The notes under the pieces were generated by a model, which had not been told where the DNA came from, searched no databases, and saw only the letters and a program-made list of their open reading frames with translations. From Sapria himalayana (Eukaryota; Streptophyta; Magnoliopsida; Malpighiales; Rafflesiaceae): a stretch of DNA of 64,000 bases. The translations under genes were made by a program, and so were the position numbers. Location of the stretch: positions 1,813,898 through 1,877,897 of the forward strand of contig JAREIK010001718.1 of NCBI GenBank assembly GCA_029783825.1. Direction: 5' to 3'. Within the stretch, counting starts at the first letter, position 1. Every line of letters starts with the position of its first letter. Positions 34,745 to 47,867 of the stretch are shown piece by piece.

Positions 34745-36675
34745 TTTAGTATGAGAGATTATTAGATACTCCATATACTAACTTTTTTTGGGTCATTTAG
34801 TCAGTATATTTTGTTGTGTCTATACTTATTTTATTAATTATAAAAATTCCACTAAATATTTATTTTGAAAGAATTTGATAAATATTAGTGAAATCATAGT
34901 AATTTTGGATGAAGTTATTAAACTTGATGGAACAAAGGCTTGGATGAGAGAGAAGAGAAGGAGAGTCATTATAATTCACTTGTCATGACCTGGGCAAACC
35001 TTTCATACTTATTCTTGAGTAGTTGTAGTATCTCTTCTAGTCCATAACCTTATAAAAAATAGTTATGATATTCTTTGTATGCCATGATTCTAATAACAAA
35101 TCGACACTAGTATTTTGATAAATTTTCTTGGAGTCATAGCTATGTTATCACTTAAATACTTAATGGTCACGATATTATTTTCCCATTATGATAGCCAATA
35201 TCACAATGATACAAATAGTCATGATAATATTCAGAGTCATAACATATTAAATGTAGAGTCAAAATACCAAGTATCTTGAATCATGATATTATTTCTTCTA
35301 TGATTTTTTGTTCCAGAGCGTATTTATTCTGGTCACAAATTTTTAATATCATGACTTTTTTCTCTAGGACAAAAATACTAGTCATGGTTAATTTTAGCTA
35401 TATGACTTTTTGTTATACATAATAAATGCATTAGTTATGACCATTCCTAATACCATGATATCATGCTCGAGAAGAGTATTTGAGAAATGTCATCCATTTC
35501 CACCATGATTTTGGTAATTTTGAGAAGATCCAATGTGACGAGAAAATTGTGACCTTAAGTTAGAACAACCTCTTCTAGCTTAAATATCATACATATTTTT
35601 GAATTATAAAAATGACACTTAAAAAAAGTAGAAAAATTAGAGAAAGAGGGGACGAGGGGGGGGGGGGGGGGGGGTGGATACGAACCATGCTTGCCCAAAA
35701 CTCTAGGCGATGCAATTCTAACCCCCCCCCCCCCCCCCCATTTAGGGAAAATAAAAAGTAAATGCAAGCAATTCTTGATTATAATTAAAATTATATACTT
35801 AGATTTTCTCTTGAATCTATGAATTGTCTCTCAATATAACTCACATGATTTGCTTCCCAATATATGACTAAATTGATATCTAGCATTGGTGAATTTACTT
35901 ATGTTGTGATGAATTATCTATTTTTATGAGTTATATTTGTATTTAAATTGATATTTAGTTATTAATAGATATGAATGAAAATTAGAACTGAGACTTAAGA
36001 TATATATGAATATGTATGAATATGTAGGTATATACGTGTCAGTCATGATAGACGATGATAGGTAAATCATAGAATACACTCATATGGTATGATAATATGA
36101 AAGTGACAACTCTTGTAATTTTTGATGTATGATATAAACCAATGTGTAAAGAACCAAAGTTGAAGTAAGTTTAATCATTATGAGTATGGTTCTTACAAAG
36201 AGAAAAATATGAATGTATTTAATACTAATCCATTATGTACTTCCTAGAAGAAGCAACATTTGAATAATGTGAGGGTTAAATAGAATATCTAACTTATTAG
36301 TTTTATCATTGTGTGTGAGTTACGTATTGGTGGTGGAGGAAATTGATATGTATGTCATGAAACACACACAAGCAAGAAAGACTAGTATGATTATGATATC
36401 CCTACATATCATTCAATCATGTATGACTAACTTTGGTGAGATTCTTAAAAATATGTATGTTAAATGTTGAGTTTAACACTTACGAAGCCAAAAGAACAAA
36501 TATATTTAGTATCAAATTATCTCATATTTTAGGACAACCATAGGTTGGAGAATAGAAGTATATATTCTAAGCAATTATAAAGGGAATTTGACATAATTCT
36601 TAAATGGAGTAGATATGAGAATTGAAGTACTTAGTGTGTGAGTTATGTGTCGTTTGTAAAGGATAATGAGATGCT
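34745..36675 (+). repeat. LTR-like dispersed repeat, family R, copy 3 (5' part)
   Basis: This copy shows the same features as the others and is broken at 36675 by CACTA element B. The remainder of the same repeat resumes at 48498 with 'gataaccactttatatgccaagagagcac', which is the block expected next from the other copies. Confidence 0.6.
35656..35739. repeat. G19 tract and C18 tract flanking 47 bp
   Basis: Nineteen G (35656-35674) and eighteen C (35722-35739) enclose 47 bp. The pair could fold into a long G:C stem, or the G tract into a quadruplex. Tract lengths in such runs are often wrong in assemblies. Confidence 0.9.
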
Positions 36676-36689
36676 AAACGTGATATAGG

Positions 36690-37070
36690 GATGGATTACC
36701 GACGGATCAGTTCCCTTTCTAAAGTGCCTCTTGCTAAATTTTAGTGACGGAATTGTCCGTAGCTAAAAAGTTAGTGGCGGAAAAATCCCTTGCTAAAAAA
36801 GAAAAATTCCGTAGCAAAATTAACAAGATAAACGAGATATTCTACCGTTAAACAAAAATAACGACGGATGATTCCCTAGCTAAAGTGCTGGTATATAAAT
36901 TTTAGCGACAGATATAGTCCCTAGCTAAATAATTTTAGCGACGTAATATCCATCACTAATTTTAATATTTCCCTAGCTAAATGAGCTAGGGAAATTTCTC
37001 TAGCTAATTTAGCAAGGGAATTTTCCCTTGCTAATTTATCAAGGGAATTTTCCCTAGCTATTTTAATTTC
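36690..37070. repeat. Left subterminal repeat array of element B
   Basis: The motifs 'gatggattaccgacggatc', 'ccttgctaaattttagtgacgg', 'ccctagctaaat' and 'ttagcaagggaattttcccttgctaattta' recur in both orientations. The array aligns with 9830-10200 of element A. Confidence 0.8.
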
Positions 37071-37084
37071 AAAAATAATTTTAG

Positions 37085-40000
37085 CATTTAAAAATATTTT
37101 TAATTTTTTAATTAAATAATTAAATATATTTATATCAAATTGAATAAAAATTGAAACTATAAATAATTTATAATAAACAAAAAATAAAATCATTTAAAAT
37201 CTTTATGTAAATTCAATATTCTACATAATTGAAACAAAAAAAGTAATAAATATTTTTTTGATCTTATTCATCAATGTATCTACTGATAGTGCATAAAGTA
37301 TAATATATCTATTCATTGACATTGCCTTCTCTCTCCTAGCTCCTACGATCATCATTTTTCTACTGCGACAAAATTGTCTGAGTCACGACACGTAATGTCT
37401 AGTGAAAAATCTCATCAGTTATAGAAGTTTTGTATGAGGAACAATGCGGTATCATATCTGTATGAAAATTAAACAACTCAATCAAATTAACAAAAAAAGT
37501 TATGTTTTGATACATATAATCATGTAGTATATATGTAAATATATACTAGTATTTCACTTGTACATATATTACTGTAGTATATGTACAAATAAACAATAGT
37601 ATTATGTGTACATATAAACTAAGTACAAATATACTCAGTATATATGTACATAAAATACTGCATTATTAAATGTACGTATATACTGACTTTATTCATACTT
37701 ATATATCTCATTTGGTACTGTTGCTGCTGCTCCCACTGCTGCTCCTGCCACTACTGCCGTTGCCGCTATCGCTCCCAATACCACTACTGTTGTCCTCGCC
37801 GCCGTCGCTCTCGCTGCAGTCGAAGCTGCGGCCACCGCCGTAGCTACCGCTGCGGCCACCGCCGTAGCTACCGCTGTGGCCGCCACTGGCCGTAGCTGTG
37901 GGTGCCTCCGCTGCACTCGCTGCCGGTGCTACCGCTGCATGCTGCGGCTATCACTGCCGTTCCCACCACTGCTACCACCACCACTGCGGATGCCGATGCG
38001 GCCTCTACAACTGCTACCGTTGCTTCCGATGCTGCTACTGCTTCTTGTGCAGCTACTGCTATTGCCTCTACCACAGCTAATTCTGGTGCAGCCATTAGCT
38101 CTGCCTCCTATGTCGCCGCTCCTGCCACTGCCTCTCACATCGTAGATGCAACCGCTCTCGTTGTGGTTGTCGTTGTTGCAGCCCTCGCTACTGTCGCCCC
38201 CACTACTGCCACTTCCACTGTCGCTTTTGCCATCGCTGCCGTAACTACTGCTACTGATAATAGGCTTTTACATATCTATAATAAGCTAAAAATCTACCCA
38301 AAAAATTCGGAGACACAAACATTTTCACAGATATATAAAAAACAGATATTATAGACATGAACAAACACAAAATAAAGTTTATTGTCATTCAGCTTAAACT
38401 AAAATTTAATTAAATAATTTAATATTTATATATTAAATTTAATAACAAAAAGAAACTATAAATTAAAATATTAAATTAAACAAAAAAATTTCATTTATTA
38501 ACGTATTCTAATACAATATTTTAAATAACTAAAAAAAATTAAAAAATTATATTACATCTTAGTAATCAATGTATCTACCGATTGTGCATAAAGTATAATC
38601 TATCAATGAATAATGTTATTTTTTCTCCATCTTCTCCTCCGATCATTAACTTTCCGCTGTGAAAAAGCTGTCCGAGTCACACTGCTTCATTTATGTTTAA
38701 AAATCCCTTCGCTTATACAAGCTTCGTATGGAAAACAATGCGATACCACATCTGTAAGAAATTTAAACCACTAAATCAAATCAAAATAAATTAAAAAAAA
38801 CCATGTTTTTTTAAATATATATTACATCAGAAAAAATGTACATATATACTTGCATTTCACTCGTATATATAATACTGCAGTATTTGTACATATAAATTGT
38901 AGTATTATGCTTACATATATATTGAGTATATTTATACTCAGTATATATGCACATAAAATACTGCAGAATTATATGAACGTATATACCACATTTGTTGCCG
39001 TTCCTGCTGCTCACGTTGTCGTTACCGCCCCTACCTGTTGTTGCCGCTGGAGCTGCAGCTACTGCTGGTGCAGCCTCCGTTGCCTACTACCACTACTGCC
39101 TCCGCTGTTGCCACTGCCGTTGCTTTCGTTGCTACCGCTGCTGCCGGTGCAGCCTCCGCTACCACTACTACCGCTGCTGCCTCCGCTGTCGCCGCTGCCA
39201 TTGTTGCCTTTGCTACCACTGCTGCCATTGATGTCACCGTTGCCGCCGCATCCTCCGCTACTGCTGCTGCCCCCACTACTGCCGTTGCTGCCGCCGCTTC
39301 CCCTGATGCTGTCGCTGCCTCCGCTGAAGCCGCTGTCACTCCTACCGCAACTACAGCCACTATCAACGCCCCACTACCACTGCTGGTGCTGCTGCTTTTG
39401 GCATCATTGTCGTCACTGCTGCCACCGCCACCGCCACCGCTGCCGCAGCTACCGCTGGTGATAATAGGCTTTTACATACCTATAATAGGCAAAAACTCTA
39501 CCCTAAAATATTGGAGAAACACAAACATTTTCGCAAATATATAAAAATAGTTATTATAGACATGAACAAAAAAAATTACAGTTGAATGTCATATAGTTTC
39601 AACAAAAATTTAAATAAATAATTTAATATTTTAAAATTAAATTTAATAAAAATAGAAACTATAATGGGAAATTTTAAATAAAAATAAAATTCATTCGATA
39701 ACTTATTCTAAGACAATTATTTTAAAAACTAAATAAAAAATAATAAAATTATATTATATCTTATTAATCAATGAATCAACCAATTGTGCATAAATTATAA
39801 TCTATCAATGCATTGATATTGCTTTCTCTCCTACTGCTCCTCCGATCACCAACTTTCCTCTGCGAAAATACTGTCTGAGTCACGATGCTTCATGTTTGTT
39901 GAAATATGTCTTCACTTATACAAGCTTCATATAGGAAACAATGCGGTACCATATTTGAATAAAATTTAAACCACTAAATCAAATCAAAATAAATAAAAAA

Positions 40001-40680
40001 AACTATGTTTTGAAAAATATATATTTCTGTAGTTAATATGTACATATATACTAGTATTTTACTCTCACATATATTACTACATTATATGTACATATAAACT
40101 ACAATATTATGCGTACATATATACTGAGCACATATATTTACTCAGTATATATGTACATAAAATACTGTAGTATTATATGTATGTATATACTGACTATATA
40201 CGTACGTATATACCACATTTGTTGCTATTGCTGCTACTCCCGCTACCCCTCCAACTTTTGCTGCTACTATTGTTGCCCCTGCCGTAGCCACTACCATTGC
40301 CGCTGCCACTGCCAATGCCACTGTCGCTGCTATCGCAGCTACCGGTGCTGCCGCTGCTCTCACTGCCGATGCTGCCGCCACTGCCGTTGCTGCCACCGCG
40401 GCCTTCGTCGCCGCCACTGCCGCTTCTGCCACCAATGCCACTTTCGTTGCCGCTGCTACCATTACTATCGCCGCTGCCGTTTCTGCTACCGCCACAGCCA
40501 TCGCTGTCGTCTCTGCCACTACTGAATTTAGGCTTATACATACCTATAATAGGCTCTAACTCTACCCAAAAAATTCATAGACACAAAAACATGTTCACAT
40601 GTATAAAAAACAAATATTATATACATGAGCAAACACAAATTAAAATTGATTGTCATACAGGTTCAAAAAAAATCTAAAAG
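37085..40680. repeat. Three tandem 1.1-1.3-kb units with GC-rich triplet blocks
   Basis: Units at about 37085-38396, 38397-39600 and 39601-40680 share one layout. An AT-rich opening comes first, then a conserved block with 'gcataaagtataat', 'ctccgatcat' and 'ctgtccgagtcac', a TA-rich palindromic 'gtacatata' zone, and a GC-rich run of GCN-type triplets (37715-38260, 39000-39465, 40215-40525). A tail follows: 'tacatacctataataggc' and 'acacaaacattttcacagatatataaaa'. Element A has one such unit. The triplet runs keep several frames open on both strands, giving Ala-, Ser/Gly-, Leu/Pro- or Cys-rich peptides with no conserved protein, so they are best read as simple repeats. Confidence 0.8.
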
Positions 40681-41169
40681 ATGTCCAACAATTATGTTTA
40701 GAGATAAAGAGAGTTCAAAAATAAAATATTTTTAGAATAATAAAGATAAGATAAGCTAGCACTCTTTTTGATAAAGCTGAAATCGGTAAATTTGGGGCTC
40801 ATGCATTGGGAGGACTGCCGTAATGTCTGAATACTTTGAATCAAGATTTTTTCTTTTCTCTCTCATAATGTGTCCTGCAAAGATTCATAATTTGGTTTAT
40901 CGGAAAAGCAAAGAACAAAACTAAAAAAAAATTGAAACCTGCAAAGAAATATCATAATTATTTGCTACACATAGTCAAAAATAAATAACAGTTCAGAAAT
41001 AGTTCTCATACTCAATCATCCTCATAATTTTTAGGGAATGGTAGCCTCTCCTGTGAGGATTCACAGCTAGATCTCAAAATGCTATCAGATGCACCAATGA
41101 CGCTAATTGTGACTCTATATAGGACATCTACTGTTGCATTGCTTTTTTAATTTCTCTAATTTCTTGCAT

Positions 41170-42877
41170 TTATTTCATCAAATTAGTTATCTGCTGATCC
41201 TTCTTTTTCATTTTAGTCTCCATATCTATAATACGTTCATTTGTTTCCAATGCTTGTTGTTCGACTGCCTCATCCACCATTGCTGAGACATATGAATTAG
41301 AATCACTACTACTACAACAAAATGCCACTCTCTTAGAGCCGATTTCGTACACTCACTGCTTCTTTCGACCTCATATTGTCTCCAAATAAATAAGATCATA
41401 GTCAATTGGTTGAATATCTATAGAACCCTCAACTTGTTGATGAGCAGCTATCACACATTCCTCCATTAGGTCCTGGGATAAAATAGAGATAAAAACTATT
41501 CTAGATTTACAAAAAATAAAAAAAATATTTTGCATTTAAAACAATTTTCATAATGTACTGTAGTTTTATAAAGTCTAATTAACATAACAATTTCTTACTG
41601 CAATCAATTGAGACTTGTTGTCAACATACTGACCATCCACTTTTTTCACATGCATCTTCCTAAAAATTTCATAAATATTTGGATCTCGACCCAATTCTCC
41701 ATCCTAGAATATGTTTTTATTAATTCAAAAAAAACAAATGATCAAAAAAATTAACAAAATTAATAAAACCATGCAGAGATTATTATTATTGGACTATTAG
41801 GACAACCACAAAATATAGATATGTTTAGAATTTTAAATTTGTACCAAATCTCGAGCATGCTCAATGCTCGACTTTGAATCTCCAGTGTGTCGACAGATTC
41901 CTACACCTAGTCCAGCAACCTCACTTCGTCGATCTTTGCTAGCAATATCTAATTTTTTCTTCACATCTGGCTCCTCCCAATAATTAAGCCACTCGGGCCA
42001 GTCTTCCTCGGATATAAAATTAGGTCTTTCTTTCATTTTCTTTAATTTATGGACAAAATCAAAATACCATTGAGCTGCTTTGATCTCCCATAATGACTTT
42101 ATATTTCTATCAAATTTGGGTGGCCACGTGCAATGATTCTATAAATAGAAAAAGGACAAAAGAATTTATATTAACAACAAGAACATAATTATTTACTGCT
42201 TTATTAATAAAAAACATAAAAGTTAAGTAATTAGATAATTATTTTTTAATTCTTTTGGTTTGTTATTTTTACCTGAAAGTCATTAAAATATGAATCATTT
42301 GTCAATTCAGAAACTTTCTTCCAGGAGAAAGCTTTAGCATCAGCCATTTTCTTGAAAGCCTTTGTAATTATAGTCGAACACTTGTAAGATGAAATAAAAC
42401 TATACAAATAAACACATACCATATAAAACAAGCAAATCATAACGATATAAAATAAACCCCTGATAGTACCAAATTTTTTTTTAAATTCATTTATCCATAT
42501 TTCTTTTACCTCTCATCCACAATATCAATTTCTAACTTTGCACTGACTATAGAGGAAGACACAATATTTGATGATGTCATTGGTATTGTAAATGGGGGAA
42601 CAATCGGTGTAAATTATGTTGTAGAAGATAGAGATGGATCAAAAGTGTGAGCAAGAAGCACAATCGGTGGTGGGCTTACATCTGATAAAGGTGATTGTAG
42701 AGGTCTCAATGATGGTGATGGTGATAGAAATGGAGATGGTGATTGTGATGTTGAAGTCAGGATATGGTGGTTATGAGAAGGTACTGATTCTGCAACATTA
42801 TGTAACATACTAGATGAATTTGGTTCATTTATGTGTCCACGTCCACCTCCACCATGTCCACGTCCTTTAGGCGCCAT
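41170..42877 (-). pseudogene. Transposase_24-type (Ptta/En/Spm) second protein of element B
   Basis: The ATG at 42877 opens MAPKGRGHGGGGRGH, then a Ser/Pro/His-rich N-terminus to about 42614. Probable exons follow: 'KAFSWKKVSELTNDSYFNDFQ' (near 42350-42270), then 'WPPKFDRNIKSLWEIKAAQWYFDF' and 'KERPNFISEEDWPEWLNYWEEPDVKKK' (42120-41945) with 'HTGDSKSSIEHARDLV'. 'DGELGRDPNIYEIFRKMHVKK' comes at about 41702-41640, and a coiled-coil tail 'METKMKKKDQQITNLMK' at 41230-41170. The order, with AT-rich introns between, is that of PF03004-type plant CACTA proteins, thought to be the DNA-binding partner of tnp2. An in-frame stop inside 'KKR*VYEIGS' and other lesions suggest decay, though intron uncertainty prevents a firm statement. 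Confidence 0.7.
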
Positions 42878-43017
42878 CTACTGTACAAAATAAAACAAAT
42901 AACAAAAAATATGAATATGATGAACAAGCATGCATTTTCGAATAAAACACACCGATATATTTCAACAAAATATAAAACATCTTTGATAGTTTACATTTAT
43001 AATAAAATTATAACAAT

Positions 43018-43750
43018 TTATTTATCGGCATCACTATCATCCTCTAGTGGATCTTTTGATATTTCATTTGATTCTGATAGAAGTTCGAACTCATCTTCAG
43101 ATAGAAATTGATCATCTTCAATTTCTATTATGCCACTATTTGAGTCACATAAAATTTTTGGATCTTCATCTACATTCAAAGGCTCAATATAATTTATGTC
43201 ATCTTCTTGGAATGCCGGTGCAATTTCTAAGTCTGCACTTCTTTGCTGCGATGTTGATACTTCAAATTTTGATCGAGCTTTGATCTTGGAAATCATCCAC
43301 CAATCTCTCTTTTCACAAGATAAACTTGGATATGTACAATAATATACCTGAGCTTCTTGAACTGCCATAATAAATGGCTCGTATCGATTATATCTGCATT
43401 TATGCTTAATGTCTACTAGATTATAATCCGAATGAATCTTTGTGCCCACATTTGGTGTAGGATCAAACCACTCGCACTTAAATAATACAATCATGTTATT
43501 TTCGAGTCCAAGATACTCCAACTCAATAACTTCTTTGAGTTGACCATAATAATAAATCTCATCTGCACTATATCTTGCTCATTTAATGTAGACACCACTA
43601 TTCAATGTTATTTTAGAAGAATCATGCCCGATTGTGTGAAATTTATATCCATTAACAAAATACCCAGGATAGGTTGTCACATATCGAAAAGGGCCTTTAC
43701 TTTGATTCTGAATAAAAATATTTGAATCTCTATTTGAAGGATCAATTGCC
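43018..43750 (-). pseudogene. DUF4216 region of element B transposase
   Basis: Minus strand from about 43735: 'IQNQSKGPFRYVTTYPGYFVNGYKFHTIG' is split by a stop before 'YYYGQLKEVIELEYLG'. The open stretch 43521-43018 then gives 'VLFKCEWFDPTPNVGTKIHSDYNLVDI', 'EPFIMAVQEAQVYYCTYPS' and 'RDWWMISKIKAR', followed by a strongly acidic tail. These are standard DUF4216 signatures in plant tnp2-type proteins, where the domain forms the C-terminus. It may be joined by splicing to the tnp2/DUF4218 part upstream (44016-46666). Its biochemical role is not established. Confidence 0.8.
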
Positions 43751-44015
43751 TGTGACATAAATTAAAAAATTGATATTAACAATTAAAAGATAATAATCAA
43801 TTAAATAATTCATAATTTTAAAACTTAATAATTCTCTCATAATTTTTGAACCAATTCGTAAATTCAGTTTCAACATATAATCGACATCATTACTGGAAAT
43901 TGTTGGTTGCCTATATTTTAACTGCTCAACATAAATACTACACAAAAATAAAAAGAGAAAGAAAAATGTATATCAATTTTTAATAATTCATATTAAAGAT
44001 ACAATTAAACTATGA

Positions 44016-46666
44016 TTAAACCTGCAACCATTTTGTGTATACATACTCAATGTATGGTGCAACCTCCTTACAATTAAGTAAAACATAGCTCCTGGTTACT
44101 TTGTACTCTTCATCTATCATATATCTTTTCAATGCTCTTCCAAATGTTTTTCCAGGGTACTTGAAGATAGATAATTTATCCACAGAATCATCTTTTACCA
44201 TCACATGACCTTCATAATTCTGCGACACATTTCTATTCTTTATATTGACATGATCATCAAAATAATATGCATTGTAAATTGAACCTTCAACTTTTTCCTT
44301 GTTTCTAACATTCAATTTCAACTTACGAAGATACCTAAAACCACAATGTTAGGTTTCAATTTGATTAAATTACCATATTACTTAAAGTACGAAATAATAA
44401 AACACAGCAAATTATATGTATTTACCTTTCAAAAGGATACATCCACCTAAAGTGCATCGACCTTGCAATCCTGGCTTCATATGCCAAATGGAAGTGCAAA
44501 TGCTCCATTGAGTGAAAAAAATTTGATAGGAAGATCCGTTCAAGCTTACAAATAATAAGTGGAATGTCATTTTCCAGCCTTACCATGTCATCTATTCTGA
44601 TTGTAATTGCAGTTAGTTGTTTGAAAAACAAACTTAGTTCTGTAAGGACCTTCCAAACACTTTGTGGAAGTAATTAACGGAATACAATTGGTATTAATCT
44701 CTGCATAAATATATGACAGTCATGACTTTTCATTCCAAATAACAAACGATTCTTCATATCCACGCATCTACCAATATTTGACACATATCCTTCAGGGAAT
44801 TTCAAAATTTTAACCCATTCACATAATATATGTCTTGCCTTCATATCATGTGTGTAGCAAGCTTTAGAAAATTTTCATATTTCCCCATTCAGTTTTAATT
44901 CAGGATGCCGAAAGTAATCATTCAGCTCTTGTCTTGATTCCAAAGTATCTTTTGTCTTTTCATCTACATTAAGGACAATGTTGAAAAGATTGTCAAAAAC
45001 ATTTTTTTCAATATGTATTACATCTAAGTTATGACGAATTAAATTGGAATTTCAATAGGGAAAGTCCCAAAATGTACTATGTTTCCTCCAGCCAAATAAT
45101 TTTTCTATTGGTCCATTACCTCCAGTAGCATCAGTATCAATTACCTTCTTCAAACCCAAACTATGAATCTTTGTAATAATTTCATCTCTTGAACGAACTA
45201 CTAGTGCAACTGCCATCACAGTTGTATTTTTTTGAAATAGATGAGTCGTAGGTAGAAACTTACAATGGTTATAAAACCATGACTGTTTACCACTAAATTC
45301 GAGGGTAAATGCATCAGAATTTGTCATGCAATATGGGCATACGAAACATTCTACAGTACTCCAGCCAGACAACATTTAATATGCAAAAAAGTTACTTACC
45401 ATCCACATAAGGGCTGCCCGTATAATAAAATTTTACTTATTTGAGATATCATATGTTTTCACTCCAACAATCCATAAATGATTTAACTCTGCAATAAAAG
45501 CCCGTAAGAAAACATCTAGCATGTCTTTCGGAAATCTTGGCCCTGGAACCAATATTGACAAAAACATATATTGCTCCTTCATAAACAACCATGGAGGCAA
45601 GTTATAAGGTGTCACTATCACTGGCCTTGTTGAATACTATTGTCCAGATTGCCCAAATAGCTAAAATCCATCAGTGTAGAGACCCAATATCACATTTAGA
45701 CTTTCTGCTGCAAAATCTTTATGTATATAATTAAAATGCTTCCAAGCAGGTGAATCTAATGGATGACGTATTACCCCTTCTTCAATCTCATGCTCGAAAT
45801 GACACCTCATATCATTTACTATAACATTCGATGTATATAATCTCTGTAATCGAGGAATTAATGGATTATAATACATCTAAAGACAACCTTTAATTTTTTT
45901 CACGTATCTACAACATGAGGCGCCTTCCTAAATCGAGGATGGTCACAAAACTTACAACTAATTAAATCACTATCACTGCCCCAATATAACATGCATCAAT
46001 TTAAACAACAATTAAATTTTTCCACTGGTATACTCATTCCTCATAGTAACTTTTTAGTGTTGTAAAAGTTGTTAGTGATCAAATTATTATCTGGAACAAT
46101 CTCCTTCATCAGTTCAGTCACCTGATCAAATAATTTATCTGACATATGATTTTCTGACTTAATGCTCATTAGTCGAGCCACAAGTGACAATTGCAAATGT
46201 GTTTTACAACTATGCCACACCTCTTTATCTGCAGCTTTAAGCATTTCATAAAATTCTTGAGCTTCAGGATTAGGTGGTTCATCCATGTAAACTATATTGA
46301 AGTTAGCACCAGCAGCTTCCATGATCATTCTATGGTATGTGTTTGATGATTCTTCACCACAAGCAAATGATTCAATACCCTCATTTTGTTCAATATTTAG
46401 AGTCATTGTACTTTCCCCATGAAAAATTCAAACAAAATAATTCGACACAAAGCCATATTTTCCAAATGATGTCTTATAGTATTTGCATCACGAAGAGAGA
46501 TATTCTGACACTTTCAATGATTACATGGACACTTAATTTTTTCTTCATCCATCAATCTCGATTGACAACATGCAAAATTGATGAAAGTTTCAAGCCCAGT
46601 CAAAAAATCTTTATCCAAAAATCCATTAATAACCCTTATGTACATCCACTGACGATCTAAGATCAT
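44016..46666 (-). pseudogene. tnp2-type En/Spm transposase of element B
   Basis: The ATG at 46666 begins the transposase-associated domain (MILDRQWMYIRVINGFLDKDF, then 'EKIKCPCNH' with a stop in place of a following Cys). 46406-46041 encodes the acidic linker region. 45990-45052 is the tnp2 core: 'YYNPLIPRLQRLY', 'DMRCHFEHE', 'RHPLDSPAWKHFNYIH', 'NVILGLYTDGF', 'PVIVTPYNLPPWLFMKEQYMFLSILVPGPRFPKD', 'HLWIVGVKTYDIS', 'LSGWSTVECFVCPYC'. 44900-44422 holds the DUF4218-like region ('FFHSMEHLHFHLAYEARIARSMHFRWMYPFE'), and 44321-44016 the segment after it. Several stops interrupt an otherwise well-kept gene. The enzyme would cut and join CACTA ends in the nucleus. It is the likely source family of activity for element A. 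Confidence 0.85.
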
Positions 46667-46699
46667 TTTGCCCTATTTTATTTCCAAAAAATAATGCCC

Positions 46700-47865
46700 A
46701 ATCATTATAATAAATAAAACATTCTATTACTTCAAAATATACAAATAATAAAATAAAATTACTTACATATGAATATTTAAAATTTAAATATCATGAATAT
46801 CAAGGAAATGCATTTGCTAAATCTACAATAATAGATAACATAAATTTTAGTACGATAAAGATTAATAGATATTACAGTTATACTAGATAAATTTTAGTAC
46901 GATAATGCACAAGAAATGAAAGCAAAAAAAAAGATATTTAATGTTTGAAGGAGAGGGAGAGAGAGAGAGAGACATAGAGAGTGCATTATTAGAATGAAAA
47001 ATTATATAAAAGAAAATAAAATTTCTTCTATATAAACCTATCAAATATTACATATTTTGTCATACATAAGTTCATATTTGAGCCTAAGGCCCAAGGGATG
47101 GGATTATGTAAGAGTACGACCCTTATTTGTATAATATCATATATGAGCATGATCAACGGACACTCTCATTCTACGTGCTTACATATTATTGATATTATAT
47201 CTTATGCCATCTAATCTCAAATTAGTTCAACAAATTAATATTATCCCATATATAATTATATGTTAGGATACATATAGTAAATGTAGTTATAAATAGTTAC
47301 ATATACTTAAACATATAATTATATATAGATATATGTATACAAGTAGTTATAAGTAAATATAAATAAATGTATACAAAATTATAAACAATTAAATAGATTT
47401 ACATATATGTATACCTATATGTAAACATAATTATAAATAAAGTTATATTTATTTATATAGAGTTATTTATAATTATACGAATATTTATATATAGTTATAC
47501 ACATATAGTTAAACAATGTGTTGTATGTTTTTATACATATAATTATAAATATTATTACATGTAGTTATGAATATAGTTACACGTATAGTTAAACTTATAT
47601 TTATACACGTATGTATATATATTTGTTCATATAATTTCATATATTTATACATATAGTTATATATATGTATGGATATACTAAAATACATTTTTTATACTAA
47701 TATATAAACATATATATTAAATATATGTTTTTAATTATATATTTAAATATAGATTATACATTAATAATATAAAATTATGTATAGTTATATGTTATTATAC
47801 ATATAATATATATAGTTATAAAAAATTATATATCGTTAAACATTTAGTTATATATATATATATAT
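46700..47865. other. TA-rich zone of element B
   Basis: A (GA)n tract lies at 46952-46972. From 47230 to 47860 degenerate repeats of 'atatagttatacatat' type follow. This is probably the promoter-side flank of the transposase plus low-complexity DNA; no specific promoter element can be defended. Confidence 0.55.
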
Positions 47866-47867
47866 AT

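Noticed and set aside
35675..35721. tRNA gene on the minus strand between the G and C tracts
   Set aside because: Only a B-box-like stretch is present; no acceptor stem pairing, A box or anticodon arm could be drawn.
37644..40677. Ala-, Pro/Leu-, Cys- and Ser/Gly-rich proteins
   Set aside because: They are translations of imperfect triplet repeats open in several frames on both strands; reported as repeats instead.
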